From NCBI RefSeq assembly GCF_022513585.1, contig NZ_JAKWBF010000017.1, forward strand, positions 47,609 to 111,608: a stretch of DNA of 64,000 nt. The letters are read 5' to 3'. Below, piece after piece: positions 41,994-50,960 of this stretch (positions within the stretch are counted from its first letter, which is position 1; the number at the start of each line of letters is the position of its first letter). Origin of the DNA: Gordonia gummivorans (GTDB lineage Bacteria; Actinomycetota; Actinomycetes; Mycobacteriales; Mycobacteriaceae). The notes below the pieces were generated by a model, which had not been told where the DNA came from, made no database searches, and saw only the letters and a program-made list of their open reading frames with translations. A program made the translations under genes and the position numbers.

Positions 41994-43160
41994 TCAGTGC
42001 ATGACGGACTGGTAGACCTCGAGTGTCTGTGCCGCGATCGTGTCCCAGGAGAATTCGGATTCGGCACGCTCTCGGCCCGCGATGCCCATGGCCTCCGCAG
42101 TCTGCGGGTCGGTCACGACCGCGTTGACGGCGTCGGCGAGACCTGCTTCGAACCCGCGCGGGTCCACCGGGTCATACCGGACGAGGCGACCGGTGACGTT
42201 GTCGCGCACGACCTCAGGTATGCCGCCGACCTCGGATGCGACCACGGCTGTGCTGCAAGCCATCGCTTCCAAATTCACGATGCCGAGCGGCTCGTACACC
42301 GATGGGCACACAAAGACCGTTGCTGCGGTGAGGATTTCGCGGATGCGTGGATGGGGCAGCATTTCCCGCACCCAAAAGACACCCGGTCGGGATTCGGAAA
42401 GCGCGGCCACCGCCGACTCCACCTCGGCGCCGATCTCCGGAGTGTCCGGTGCGCCCGCGCACAGCACCAATTGGATGGACGGATCGAAATGGTGCGCCGC
42501 GGCGACGAGATGGGCGACGCCTTTCTGGCGGGTGATCCGCCCGACGAAGGCGACGATCGGTCGAGTGGGGTCGACGCCGAGGGACACGAGCGTCGACTCC
42601 GGGCCGAACGGGTCGTCGACCGGGTACCAGGATGTCGTGTCGATCCCGTTGCGCACCACGTGGACTCGATCGGGGTCGAGTCGGGGATAGGTGTGGCAGA
42701 CGTCGTTGCGCATACCCGAACTCACCGCGATGACGGCGTCGGCGTATTCGACGGCGTTGCGCTCCACCCAACTCGATACGCGATAGCCGCCACCGAGTTG
42801 TTCTGCCTTCCAGGGGCGCATCGGCTCGAGCGAGTGAGCGGTGAGCACGTGCGGAACGCCGTAGAGCTCGCCGGCCAGGTGCCCCGCCAGCCCGGCGTAC
42901 CAGGTGTGCGAATGCACCACGTCGGCACCGGCAGCGCCGACGACCATCCGCAGGTCGGTCGACAGTGTGGTGATGGCCGCGTTGGCTCCGGCGAGCCCCG
43001 GATCCGGTTCGTAGACATGCGCGGTCTCTCGGGGCGCTCCCATGCAGTGCACGTCGACGGTGGCGAGGCTTCGGAGGTGGCGCACCAGCTCGGTCACGTG
43101 TACGCCGGCGCCGCCGTACACCTCGGGTGGGTACTCACGCGTCATCATGGCCACCCTCAT
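41994..43160 (-). CDS. glgM: Alpha-maltose-1-phosphate synthase GlgM (GT4)
   Basis: 388 residues. MMTREYPPEVYGGAGVHV, DVVHSHTWYAGLAG, VLTAHSLEPMRPWK, PIVAFVGRITRQKGVAHL, FVCPSVYEPLGIVNLEAMAC and VASEVGGIPEVV. These are the signatures of the actinobacterial GlgA/GlgM group, which makes maltose-1-phosphate from ADP-glucose and glucose-1-phosphate for alpha-glucan synthesis. Divergent from glgC, which supplies ADP-glucose; a shared 120-bp intergenic region controls both. TAGCGT 7 nt before the ATG suggests leaderless mRNA. Confidence 0.93.
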   Translation of the reverse strand: MRVAMMTREYPPEVYGGAGVHVTELVRHLRSLATVDVHCMGAPRETAHVYEPDPGLAGANAAITTLSTDLRMVVGAAGADVVHSHTWYAGLAGHLAGELYGVPHVLTAHSLEPMRPWKAEQLGGGYRVSSWVERNAVEYADAVIAVSSGMRNDVCHTYPRLDPDRVHVVRNGIDTTSWYPVDDPFGPESTLVSLGVDPTRPIVAFVGRITRQKGVAHLVAAAHHFDPSIQLVLCAGAPDTPEIGAEVESAVAALSESRPGVFWVREMLPHPRIREILTAATVFVCPSVYEPLGIVNLEAMACSTAVVASEVGGIPEVVRDNVTGRLVRYDPVDPRGFEAGLADAVNAVVTDPQTAEAMGIAGRERAESEFSWDTIAAQTLEVYQSVMH

Positions 43161-43167
43161 GGTGACG

Positions 43168-43173
43168 ACGCTA
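43168..43173 (-). promoter_or_regulatory. -10 box for leaderless glgM
   Basis: TAGCGT on the minus strand, 7 nt before the glgM ATG. Confidence 0.5.
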
Positions 43174-43268
43174 GTGCCAACGAGCCGAGTTCGCCAACGG
43201 TGTCGCGAAACACGTAAGAGGCTGCGACCTGCCGGTCGATTCGTATGGCCTCGAGCATCGATCGCGGT

Positions 43269-43274
43269 TAAGTT
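43269..43274 (+). promoter_or_regulatory. -10 box for leaderless glgC
   Basis: TAAGTT ends 6 nt before the glgC GTG at 43281. Together with the opposite box at 43168 it makes a compact divergent leaderless promoter pair. Confidence 0.5.
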
Positions 43275-43280
43275 TGACGT

Positions 43281-44495
43281 GTGAGATCACAGCCGCACGT
43301 GCTCGGAATCGTTCTCGCAGGCGGTGAGGGTAAACGCCTGTACCCATTGACGATGGACCGTGCGAAGCCTGCGGTGCCCTTCGGGGGTGCGTACCGCCTG
43401 ATCGACTTCGTCCTGTCCAATCTGGTGAACGCCGGCTATGAGCGGATTTGCGTGCTGACGCAATACAAGTCGCATTCACTCGACCGTCATATCTCGCAGA
43501 CCTGGTGGACATCGGGATTTCACGGTGAGTACATCACGCCGGTGCCGGCGCAGCAGCGCTTGGGCCCGCGGTGGTACACCGGCAGTGCGGATGCGATCTT
43601 CCAGTCGATGAACCTGATCACCGACGAGCAACCCGAGTACATCGTGGTGTTCGGAGCCGATCACGTCTATCGCATGGATCCGTCGCAGATGGTCGAGGCG
43701 CACATCCAGGCAGGCGCAGACGTGACGGTCGCCGGGATCCGGGTGCCACGCTCGGAGGCATTTGCCTTCGGGTGCATCGACTCCGACGAATCGGGACTGA
43801 TCACCCGGTTCCTCGAGAAGCCCAAAGATCCGCCGGGGACGCCCGACGACCCGGATGCGACGTTCGCGTCGATGGGCAACTATGTGTTCACGACCGAGGC
43901 GTTGGTGGAGGCGATTCGTGCCGATGCCGCCAACCCCGACTCCGACCACGACATGGGTGGGGACATCATCCCGGCCTTCGTGAACCGCAATGCGGCCTAC
44001 GTCTACGACTTCAAGAACAACGAGGTGCCCGGAGCCACCGAGCGCGACAAGGGGTACTGGCGCGACGTCGGCACCCTGGACGCGTTCTACGACGCGCACA
44101 TGGATCTGGTGTCGGTGCACCCGATCTTCAACCTGTACAACCGTCGCTGGCCGATCCGCGGCGAGACGCACAACCTGCCGCCGGCCAAGTTCGTCCAGGG
44201 TGGCATCGCGCAGGACTCGGTCGTAGGGGCGGGTTGCATCGTTTCCGCTGCCACAGTGCGGGATTCGGTGCTCTCCTCGAATGTGATCATCGAGGACGGA
44301 GCCATTGTCGAGGGCAGCGTGCTGATGCCTGGCGCGCGTGTCTGCAAGGGCGCGGTGGTCCGCCACGCGATCCTCGACAAGAACGTCATCGTGGGCGAGG
44401 GCGAGCACCTCGGCGTCGACGCCGACCACGATCGCGACCGGTTCTCGGTGAGCGCCGGCGGTGTGGTCACCGTCGGCAAGGGAATTCGCGTCTGA
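43281..44495 (+). CDS. glgC: Glucose-1-phosphate adenylyltransferase GlgC
   Basis: 404 residues from [20 protein letters not shown] with the nucleotide-binding motif, [60 protein letters not shown] and a C-terminal left-handed beta-helix ([18 protein letters not shown]). It forms ADP-glucose from glucose-1-phosphate and ATP, the donor for glycogen and maltose-1-phosphate. Divergent partner of glgM, the same order as Rv1212c/Rv1213. Confidence 0.96.
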   Translation: MRSQPHVLGIVLAGGEGKRLYPLTMDRAKPAVPFGGAYRLIDFVLSNLVNAGYERICVLTQYKSHSLDRHISQTWWTSGFHGEYITPVPAQQRLGPRWYTGSADAIFQSMNLITDEQPEYIVVFGADHVYRMDPSQMVEAHIQAGADVTVAGIRVPRSEAFAFGCIDSDESGLITRFLEKPKDPPGTPDDPDATFASMGNYVFTTEALVEAIRADAANPDSDHDMGGDIIPAFVNRNAAYVYDFKNNEVPGATERDKGYWRDVGTLDAFYDAHMDLVSVHPIFNLYNRRWPIRGETHNLPPAKFVQGGIAQDSVVGAGCIVSAATVRDSVLSSNVIIEDGAIVEGSVLMPGARVCKGAVVRHAILDKNVIVGEGEHLGVDADHDRDRFSVSAGGVVTVGKGIRV

Positions 44496-44532
44496 TCCAC
44501 CGCAGCCAGGTCCGAAGAGTCCCATCCGCCCC

Positions 44533-44571
44533 CTGAGGTGCGAGCGGTGCGAGCCTCGAAGGGCCTGGTGA
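44533..44571. repeat. Half copy of the 38127 intergenic repeat
   Basis: CTGAGGTGCGAGCGGTGCGA followed by GCCTCGAAGGGCCTGGTGA, closely matching the left arm at 38127-38172. It lies between convergent glgC and the Nudix gene. Confidence 0.6.
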
Positions 44572-44580
44572 CAGTTGAGA

Positions 44581-45153
44581 CTATGCCACTCGGCGTGCGC
44601 GGCCCCGAGTGATCAGCGTCCACATGTCACCGGTGCGTGCGGTCTCCGGAAGCGCAGCCACCGGCCACCAGCGCAGATCCACCGATTCGTCGCTGCACTC
44701 GATGTCCGGCAGGCTGCCGTCGTGGGTCGGTGGAGCCACTGCTCGGTAGCGCACGTCGAGGTGCCGTGTCGGAACACCGAGCGAGCAGGTGATCGGATGG
44801 GTGTGCAGGGTGACGATGCCACCCGACAGTGCCAGGTCGGCGATCCCGGATTCTTCGCGCGCCTCGCGCAACGCGGCGTCGGCGAGGCGGTCGTCGGTCT
44901 CCTCGCAGTGCCCGCCCAATTGAATCCACTTGCCGACGCGGGGATGTAGCGTCAACAGCACGTGGTCGAGGGTGGCGTCGAAGACCACCGCCGACGCCGT
45001 GAGGTGACCGGCGACGCAGCGGCGCAGGCACGCATCCGGCGCGGACGCGAGGAAGGCGAGATACGCGTGCCGCAGGGCGTCCTGCTCGACGTCGGGTGCG
45101 TTCCACGCGGTCAGCGCCTCGACGGCGGAGGTGTGCAGTGACTCTCTGCTCAC
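44581..45153 (-). CDS. Nudix hydrolase
   Basis: 190 residues from GTG 45153, which overlaps the fbiB stop (GTGA). Nudix box [20 protein letters not shown] followed by EESG fits Gx5Ex7REUxEExGU. The N-terminal half is helical ([20 protein letters not shown]). Nudix enzymes split nucleoside diphosphate-X compounds; substrate unknown. As third gene of the fbiA-fbiB transcript it might act on a nucleotide intermediate or by-product of F420 assembly, but that rests on position only. Confidence 0.88.
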   Translation of the reverse strand: MSRESLHTSAVEALTAWNAPDVEQDALRHAYLAFLASAPDACLRRCVAGHLTASAVVFDATLDHVLLTLHPRVGKWIQLGGHCEETDDRLADAALREAREESGIADLALSGGIVTLHTHPITCSLGVPTRHLDVRYRAVAPPTHDGSLPDIECSDESVDLRWWPVAALPETARTGDMWTLITRGRARRVA

Positions 45154-46520
45154 AACTCGATCACCCAGTCGGTGGTCGGCGCCGACGGGCGTAGCCCCGC
45201 GGGTGCGGCAGGGTAGCCGATGGCGATGGCGCCCAATGGTTCCCAATCGTCGGAAATTTCGAGTGCCGCTCGCACCGTCGGGGCAGCGAAGATCGTGGAA
45301 CCGACCCAGCAGCTTCCGAGATCGCGCACGGCAAGGGCGATCAACAGAGTTGCGACCGCGCCGCCGGCCGCGACGGTGAACATGGTGTGTTCGGCGGCGT
45401 TGCGGCGGATGTCGGGATACTGGTGTGCTCCGTCGGGAACCAGGAACGGAATCACCAATTCCGGAGCGTCGTAGAGGATCTGGCCGCGCCGGAGTCGGCG
45501 GGTGATCGAATCCTCGCTCTTGCCATCGGATTCGAGGTCGCCGCGCCATGCCGCCGTCATGGCGTCGAGGAGTTGCTGTCTTCGGGTGCGCGACCGCAGC
45601 CACACGAAGCGGACCGGATGGGTGTGATGCGGTGCCGGAGCCGTCAGTGCCTCGGCGAGTGCGGCACGGAGGTCGTCCGCGGGTACGGGCTCGGGTGCGA
45701 AGTTGCGCACCGAACGTCGTGCGCGCACCGCTTCACGACGGCCCTGCTCGATCGCCTCGGCAGTGCCGAGCCGGAACAGATCCTCATCGGCCGGCCGGAT
45801 CAGATCCGCTGCGGTGGTGCCGTTGTCGACGGGAGCGAGTCCCCGTACCACCGCGACCGGCACGCCGGCCAGCTTCCCCTTCACGAGATCTGCTGCGGCA
45901 GCGACCTCGTCGGCGACCGCGATGTCGGTGACGATCAGTTCGTTGCCGTGTGCGTCTTCGCCGCCGGCGTACGGGTGGGAGACCGACATCCCGGCCGCCC
46001 CGATGGCGACGTCGGTCTGTCCATTGCGCCAGGCCCGGCCCATGGTGTCGGTGATGAGCACGGCGACGTCCACGCCGTGGCATCGCGCCAGTGCCTCGCG
46101 CAGTTGCGCCGCACTGAGGTCGGGGTCGACCGGCAGCAGCGCGAGTTGGTCGGCGGGGACGTTGGAACCGTCGACGCCCGCGGCAGCCTGGACCAGCCCG
46201 ATTCGGTTCTCGGTGATCAGCGTCCGGTTCTTGCGGGCCAACACGCGGACCGACTCGTCGTCGACCAGCTTGCGGCGCAACGTGTCCCGCTCGTCGGGGT
46301 CGGTGGGGGCGGGCACCATCCGGCCCTCGACCTTGGAGATGATCTTGCTCGTCACCACCAGCACGTCGCCTGAGCGGAGCCACGGTGCGGCGCGAACGAT
46401 TTCAGCTGCGAGGTCGGAGTCGCCGGAGAACTCGGGCAGGTCGGCGACAGGCAGGATCTCGATGCTGCCCGGTGCGCGATGGTCGGGTCGGAGGTCGACT
46501 TGACGGGGTACGTCACTCAC
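45150..46520 (-). CDS. fbiB: F420-0:gamma-glutamyl ligase FbiB (CofE + nitroreductase domain)
   Basis: 456 residues from GTG 46520, overlapping the fbiA stop by 4 bp. N-terminal CofE domain (1-250): [53 protein letters not shown]-terminal FMN nitroreductase-like domain (250-456): [46 protein letters not shown]. FbiB adds the poly-glutamate tail and reduces dehydro-F420-0. It works with FbiA and, elsewhere, FbiD. The chromophore FO should come from CofG/CofH, of which cofG is at 24998. Confidence 0.95.
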   Translation of the reverse strand: MSDVPRQVDLRPDHRAPGSIEILPVADLPEFSGDSDLAAEIVRAAPWLRSGDVLVVTSKIISKVEGRMVPAPTDPDERDTLRRKLVDDESVRVLARKNRTLITENRIGLVQAAAGVDGSNVPADQLALLPVDPDLSAAQLREALARCHGVDVAVLITDTMGRAWRNGQTDVAIGAAGMSVSHPYAGGEDAHGNELIVTDIAVADEVAAAADLVKGKLAGVPVAVVRGLAPVDNGTTAADLIRPADEDLFRLGTAEAIEQGRREAVRARRSVRNFAPEPVPADDLRAALAEALTAPAPHHTHPVRFVWLRSRTRRQQLLDAMTAAWRGDLESDGKSEDSITRRLRRGQILYDAPELVIPFLVPDGAHQYPDIRRNAAEHTMFTVAAGGAVATLLIALAVRDLGSCWVGSTIFAAPTVRAALEISDDWEPLGAIAIGYPAAPAGLRPSAPTTDWVIEL

Positions 46521-47548
46521 CGGAGGTTCGCCTCCGGGGTGGGCACACCGACCAGTGCGCATGCGGCCCGCACCATCTGTGCGGTCGTCGGCGGGTCGGT
46601 CATCAACAGCGGGGCCGAACCGACGGTCATACCGTCGACCTGGGCGTGGTCGCCATCGGCGATCAGCCACCCGTCGAGAATCCCGTTGCCCTTGCGCGGG
46701 CCGTAGTGCTCGGCGATGCCCTGGGCGGAGGACTCCACGCCGAGCACCGACAGGCATTCGTCGGCCATACCGCGGAGCGGGCGATTGTCGATGACCGGGG
46801 AGATGCCGACCACCGGCGCAGACGTGTTACGCAGGGCTGCACGCAGTCCCGGAACGCTCACGATGGCGCCGATGCTGACGACCGGATTGCTCGGCGCGAG
46901 GAGCACCACATCGGCCTCGGCGATCGCCTCGGTCACCCCCGGAGCAGCGGTGGTGTCGTCCGACCCCACCTGGGCGAATCCGAACGTGTCGATCTGGGCA
47001 CGATGCCGAACCCACCACTCCTGGAAGTGGATTGCGACTCGCTCACCTTCCGCGCCACTGGGTTTCGCGACGACCACATGTGTCTCGTGCCGGTCGTCGG
47101 TGGCCGGAAGCAGTCGGACGCCGGGCTGCCAGCGGCGGCACAGCGCCGCCGTGACGTCCGACAGGCGGTAGCCGGCGTCGAGCATCTGAGTGCGGATGAG
47201 ATGGGTGGCCAGGTCGCGGTCACCGAGTCCGAACCAGTCCGGATCGGCGCCGTAGGCGGCCAGTTCCTCTTTGGCGTGCCAGCTTTCGTCGATGCGGCCC
47301 CAACCGCGTTCGGGATCGATACCGCCGCCGAGGGTGTACATGCAGGTATCGAGGTCGGGACAGATCCGAACGCCGTGCATCCAGGCGTCGTCACCGACGT
47401 TGACGATCGCGGTGATCTCGTGTTCGGCCACGGCGTCGGATCCCGAATCATCCGGTGGCGGCGGAAAGGGTGTCGATCCCAGCATCTCGCGCACGCCGAT
47501 CAGGAATCGTGCGCCACCGACGCCTCCGACAAGAACGGTCACCTTCAC
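46517..47548 (-). CDS. fbiA: FbiA/CofD: phospho-lactate (PEP) transferase of F420 synthesis
   Basis: 343 residues from GTG 47548. [15 protein letters not shown] at the start, [57 protein letters not shown] and [22 protein letters not shown] are typical of CofD/FbiA. It joins FO to the GDP- or GPP-activated three-carbon acid, giving (dehydro-)F420-0. A TAGAGT box 6 nt upstream suggests a leaderless fbiA-fbiB-Nudix transcript. Divergent from whiB2, as in mycobacteria. Confidence 0.95.
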   Translation of the reverse strand: MKVTVLVGGVGGARFLIGVREMLGSTPFPPPPDDSGSDAVAEHEITAIVNVGDDAWMHGVRICPDLDTCMYTLGGGIDPERGWGRIDESWHAKEELAAYGADPDWFGLGDRDLATHLIRTQMLDAGYRLSDVTAALCRRWQPGVRLLPATDDRHETHVVVAKPSGAEGERVAIHFQEWWVRHRAQIDTFGFAQVGSDDTTAAPGVTEAIAEADVVLLAPSNPVVSIGAIVSVPGLRAALRNTSAPVVGISPVIDNRPLRGMADECLSVLGVESSAQGIAEHYGPRKGNGILDGWLIADGDHAQVDGMTVGSAPLLMTDPPTTAQMVRAACALVGVPTPEANLR

Positions 47549-47554
47549 ACGGCC

Positions 47555-47560
47555 ACTCTA
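47555..47560 (-). promoter_or_regulatory. -10 box for leaderless fbiA operon
   Basis: TAGAGT on the minus strand ends 6 nt before the fbiA GTG. Confidence 0.5.
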
Positions 47561-47942
47561 CTGAGGGGCAAAATGGGTGAGGTACGCGGTCAGAAACGCC
47601 GACCGTCGTGTCGATCCCTCCAATGACGGATCGCGATGGTATTAAGGAATTTTCTCGTTCGGCTTGACCGCGACCGCCCCGGGCGTGTGTAATCACATCA
47701 GTGTCATTCCTGGTTTGATATCGAGAACCGCTGAAGGGCAACGGTTTCGCTCGGGTGTTCGAATCCGGATGATGGGTTGGCGCCCGGCGAGGTCTCGGCG
47801 GCGAAGGCCCTCGGCACATGGTGAAGATCGAGAATTGGTGTGGCAGGGGTGGTGAGTGCGGCGCTGATTGTGCGGGGCAAGGGCGCCGGAACGACGAGCA
47901 ACAAGACAGACTACGACTTCCCAGAGCTAGGAGGCGCCGACG
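47561..47942 (+). promoter_or_regulatory. Long upstream region of whiB2
   Basis: No gene is seen in these 382 bp. A housekeeping-type promoter candidate is TTGACC (47664-47669), 18-bp spacer, TGTAAT (47688-47693). That would leave a 5' leader of about 240 nt before the whiB2 start, long for a regulator gene and suggestive of post-transcriptional control. AGGAGG precedes the ATG. Confidence 0.5.
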
Positions 47943-48404
47943 ATGGCTTTCGACAACGCGATCGGCAATCCTTTTGAATCCCAAGATCCTTCGTCGTCTT
48001 CCGAAACCACGGACGGCTACGCCGGTAACGATGGCTTGTTCAACAGCCTTGGCCCGGTTGATGATTCGATGATCGGTGGCACCGCTGTGCGCACCGCGCC
48101 GACGGTCGGCGAGCCTTGTGAGGCTTCCCAGCGTCGGCATCTCTCGCTGGTGCCCAACGATTTCGACGATCTCTTCGACGCTGTCGAAGATCAATGGCAA
48201 GACCGCGCGCTGTGTGCCCAGACCGATCCGGAGGCGTTCTTTCCGGAGAAGGGTGGCTCCACCCGCGAGGCCAAGCGCATCTGCCAGGGCTGCGAGGTCA
48301 AGGCCGAGTGCCTTGAGTACGCACTGCACAACGACGAACGCTTCGGCATCTGGGGCGGATTGTCCGAGCGCGAGCGTCGCCGCCTGAAGCGCGGCATCAT
48401 CTGA
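47943..48404 (+). CDS. whiB2: WhiB2-type iron-sulfur regulator
   Basis: 153 residues. The WhiB domain has Cys91, Cys114, Cys117, Cys123 binding a 4Fe-4S cluster, the turn GIWGG (135-139) and the basic C-terminal helix ERRRLKRGII for DNA binding. An acidic, Ser-rich N-terminal extension of about 60 residues precedes it. WhiB2/WhmD controls septation and cell division in mycobacteria. The start is supported by AGGAGG; an internal ATG at 48069 would drop the extension. Confidence 0.95.
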   Translation: MAFDNAIGNPFESQDPSSSSETTDGYAGNDGLFNSLGPVDDSMIGGTAVRTAPTVGEPCEASQRRHLSLVPNDFDDLFDAVEDQWQDRALCAQTDPEAFFPEKGGSTREAKRICQGCEVKAECLEYALHNDERFGIWGGLSERERRRLKRGII

Positions 48405-48449
48405 GTCTCTCCAGATCTCCGGCGACCCTCGACCGCTGATCGAGCCCTA

Positions 48450-48566
48450 CCGCTGATCGAGCCGGTACCGAGCGGAGCGAGGCACCGTGTCGAGATCACT
48501 GGTGATCCGTCACGTGGTCTCGACACGCTTCCTCGCCTGGCGGCTCGGTAGCGGCTCGACCAGCGG
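48450..48566. repeat. Long imperfect intergenic inverted repeat
   Basis: CCGCTGATCGAGCCGGTACC...GTGTCGAGATCAC on the left and GTGGTCTCGACACGC...GGCTCGACCAGCGG on the right pair over about 50 bp with mismatches. The first 14 bases are also duplicated at 48433. It lies between convergent whiB2 and the 48616 gene. A MITE- or REP-like element of this sort is common in related genomes as I recall, and may terminate both transcripts. Confidence 0.75.
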
Positions 48567-48615
48567 AAGGGTCCGCAATCCAACGAAACGCTGGCCGCGC
48601 TCGGGAACGTATTGA

Positions 48616-49125
48616 TCACTCCGGCCCGCGATCAACCGTGTCCTCGTCGACGCCGAGGTGGGTGGCGACTTGCTGAACCAACACTTCGTGGACGAGTTCG
48701 AGGAGATCTGCGCCGCGTTTGGCGCGGCTTTCGAGGGGTCGACGGAACAAGATGATCTGCGCGCGGGTGGGGGCGCCGTGTACGTCGATACCGGCCGGGA
48801 TGAGTCGGGCCAGCGGCACGGCCCCGTCGGCGGTGACCTCGTCGGGCCATTGCACGGTTTCGGGGTCGCGGGGGAGGAGTCGGGGGATGTCGTCGACGGC
48901 GACGTCGAGCCCGGAGATCTGGTCGTGCCAGCGGGCGTCGATCTCGGCGAAGGCCTCGAGTGCCACGGCGTCGAACTCGTCGGATCTGCTGTTCCAGGCC
49001 GGGACGGACTGTGGCAGAAGGGGGGCTCGCAGGCCGCGCCCGCGCCGGTCCCGGTGGCTGCGCCGGCGCCGGCGGGGTGAGCGGCGGGAAGCTCGGTCGC
49101 GTGCGGGTGACGGCTCGAATCGCAT
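48616..49125 (-). CDS. Metallopeptidase-fold protein (PF06262/Rv3259-like) without HExxH
   Basis: 169 residues. After an Arg-rich start (about 30 residues) comes the minimal zincin domain: FDAVALEAFAEIDARWH, VAVDDIPR, APTRAQIILFRRPLE and VHEVLVQQVATHLGVDED. In catalytic family members the last helix reads LVHEIAHHFG; here the three zinc positions are Gln151, Gln152 and Thr155. The protein therefore probably cannot bind catalytic zinc. It lies opposite whiB2, as Rv3259 does. Role unknown; a structural or regulatory function is likely. Confidence 0.8.
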   Translation of the reverse strand: MRFEPSPARDRASRRSPRRRRRSHRDRRGRGLRAPLLPQSVPAWNSRSDEFDAVALEAFAEIDARWHDQISGLDVAVDDIPRLLPRDPETVQWPDEVTADGAVPLARLIPAGIDVHGAPTRAQIILFRRPLESRAKRGADLLELVHEVLVQQVATHLGVDEDTVDRGPE

Positions 49126-49196
49126 GGCGTGAGTCTAGTGGTGTGCGGCCGCGTGTCGTGGCGGCCGTGCGCGGTATGCCGGGATAATCTCGTCAC

Positions 49197-49709
49197 GTGA
49201 AGCTTCCCCGACAGTGCTGCAGGCCTGGCTGCGCCCGGTCCGCGGTGGCGACGTTGACCTTCGTGTACGCAGAGTCGACCGCCGTCATCGGGCCACTGTC
49301 GACCACCGATGAACCTCATTCGTGGGATCTGTGTGACGAGCATGCCCGGCGAATCACCGTGCCGCGCGGCTGGGAGATGCTGCGTAGCGAGCGGGGTTTC
49401 TCGGCGCCGCTGGCCGAGGATCACGAACTGACGGCCCTTGCCGAGGCTGTCCGCGAGGTCGGTGTCGCCGGTGGTGGTCGGAGCGGGGGTTTCCTCGATC
49501 GCGACCATTCATCGCAGACCTATGTCGACCAGTTCGGCTATCCACGCCGCACGTCGCAGCCGGTGGACGGCATGGAAGACGTGCGTCCCGGGCGGCATCG
49601 AGCGTCCGGTCCGGTGGACGGTTCAGCCCTGATGCCGCCGAGTTCGGTGCACAAGCCACGCCCGGGGCGCCGCGGACACCTGCGGGTCCTGCCCGATCCC
49701 GTCGACTGA
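49197..49709 (+). CDS. DUF3499 protein (Rv3258c-like)
   Basis: 170 residues from GTG 49197, with GATAAT 8 nt upstream. A small zinc-binding head is likely: Cys7/Cys8, Cys12, Cys46 and His49 (RQCCRPGC, WDLCDEHA), with TLTFVYAESTAVIGPL between. The C-terminal half is Gly/Pro/Arg rich and disordered. Conserved in actinobacteria next to whiB2 and manB; function unknown. Confidence 0.85.
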   Translation: MKLPRQCCRPGCARSAVATLTFVYAESTAVIGPLSTTDEPHSWDLCDEHARRITVPRGWEMLRSERGFSAPLAEDHELTALAEAVREVGVAGGGRSGGFLDRDHSSQTYVDQFGYPRRTSQPVDGMEDVRPGRHRASGPVDGSALMPPSSVHKPRPGRRGHLRVLPDPVD

Positions 49710-49790
49710 TCCGTCGAGGCCGAATCAGTCCGTGGGCGGACGTGCAAACGATCTGTGCCCGGTCTGTGCGCGCCGACCCGGATGCCTGGC

Positions 49791-49796
49791 TACGCT
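49791..49796 (+). promoter_or_regulatory. -10 box for leaderless 49803 gene
   Basis: TACGCT ends 6 nt before the ATG at 49803, deciding this start over the upstream ATG at 49755. Confidence 0.5.
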
Positions 49797-49802
49797 GGTC
49801 TC

Positions 49803-50960
49803 ATGCGCACCGGTACACCCGATCTCGACGATCCCGAGGAGTTGCTCTCCGCGGACATCGACCGGCTGCTCCCGAGCGCCGCGCTCGCCGGCGCGCAGGT
49901 GCGTGCCATTGCCGAGGCGGCCCGTGAGGGTGTGCTGGCGCCGCTCTCCGACGTACGGCCGCGCAGTGTGGTGATCGTGTACGGCGGTGGTGGCGCAGCT
50001 GCCCGTGCCGCTGGTCTCGTCGTGGCCACCGTGGCAGCGAGAATCGACGTCCCGGTGGTGACGGGGCCTGCGTTGCCCGGGTGGATCGGACCACTCGACG
50101 TGGTGGTGGTTGCCGGCGACGACGCGGGAGACATGACTCTCGCCGACGCCGCTGCGCGTGCGCTCCGGCGCCGCGCCGAGGTCGTGGTGGCCGCGCCGAT
50201 CGCCGGGCCCCTGCGGGATGCCCTGGGCGGCAATGGCATCGACCTCTCTCCACGCGTGGACGTCGAGCCGAGCCTGCGGTTTGTGGGTTTTGTGGCGGCG
50301 TTGCTCGCCGTGCTCACGGCTTTGACGCAGATCCGGTTCGGCGGCGGGGTGCCGGTGCTCGACGAGGTGGCCGACGCCCTCGATGCGGAGGCGTCGTCGG
50401 CCCACCCGGCTCGTGAGAGTTTTCACAATCGCGCGAAATCGCTGGCCATCACCGTTGCGGCGAGACCGACCGTGTGGACCGGTGACAGTCCGGCCGGGGT
50501 GGTGGTCGCGGCCCATGCGGCCACCAGTTTCGCCGGGATCGCCGGTATCGTCAGTGCCGCAACCGATCTCGGCGACGCGGCGCGGCTGTCCGCAGTGGTC
50601 GCCGACCGCCGCACGGGTGACGCATCAGCGGATTCCATTTTCTACGATCCCGAGATCGACGGTCCGATGGAGGTGTCACCACGCATCCTTGTTGCCACGA
50701 CGGCAGCCCGCGAGTGGTACACACGCCAGCGCATCGGCGGTATCGGCGATGTCGTCCTGGTGGTCGGCGACGACACCGAAACGCTTGGCCAGGCGGTGAA
50801 TCCGGGGGCCGACGCGCCGCCCCGGCAGCCGTATCCGGTGCCGATGGCCGAGGATGTTGCCTCCGACAGTCCGGGTGACCTGTTGTCGTACTTGGTGTTG
50901 GTGTTGCGGGTCGAGATGGCGGCGGTGTACCTCCGCCTGGTGGGGAACGCGGTGAGATGA
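49803..50960 (+). CDS. TobH/SIS-domain-like protein (Rv3256c-like)
   Basis: 385 residues. A sugar-isomerase-like Rossmann fold is suggested by RSVVIVYGGGGAAARAAGLV, LDVVVVAGDDAGDMTLADAAARAL and VVVAAPIAGPLRDAL. The second half has FHNRAKSLAITVAARPTVWT and a C-terminal EMAAVYLRL. Such proteins lie beside manA and manB in actinobacteria and may isomerise or bind phosphosugars. In this window the phosphomannomutase gene usually directly before it is missing. Its stop overlaps the manA start (ATGA). Confidence 0.78.
   Translation: MRTGTPDLDDPEELLSADIDRLLPSAALAGAQVRAIAEAAREGVLAPLSDVRPRSVVIVYGGGGAAARAAGLVVATVAARIDVPVVTGPALPGWIGPLDVVVVAGDDAGDMTLADAAARALRRRAEVVVAAPIAGPLRDALGGNGIDLSPRVDVEPSLRFVGFVAALLAVLTALTQIRFGGGVPVLDEVADALDAEASSAHPARESFHNRAKSLAITVAARPTVWTGDSPAGVVVAAHAATSFAGIAGIVSAATDLGDAARLSAVVADRRTGDASADSIFYDPEIDGPMEVSPRILVATTAAREWYTRQRIGGIGDVVLVVGDDTETLGQAVNPGADAPPRQPYPVPMAEDVASDSPGDLLSYLVLVLRVEMAAVYLRLVGNAVR

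Noticed and set aside
47740..47790. tRNA-like GTTCGAATCC in the whiB2 upstream region
   Set aside because: Only a T-loop-like string; no pairing T-stem, anticodon arm or acceptor stem around it.
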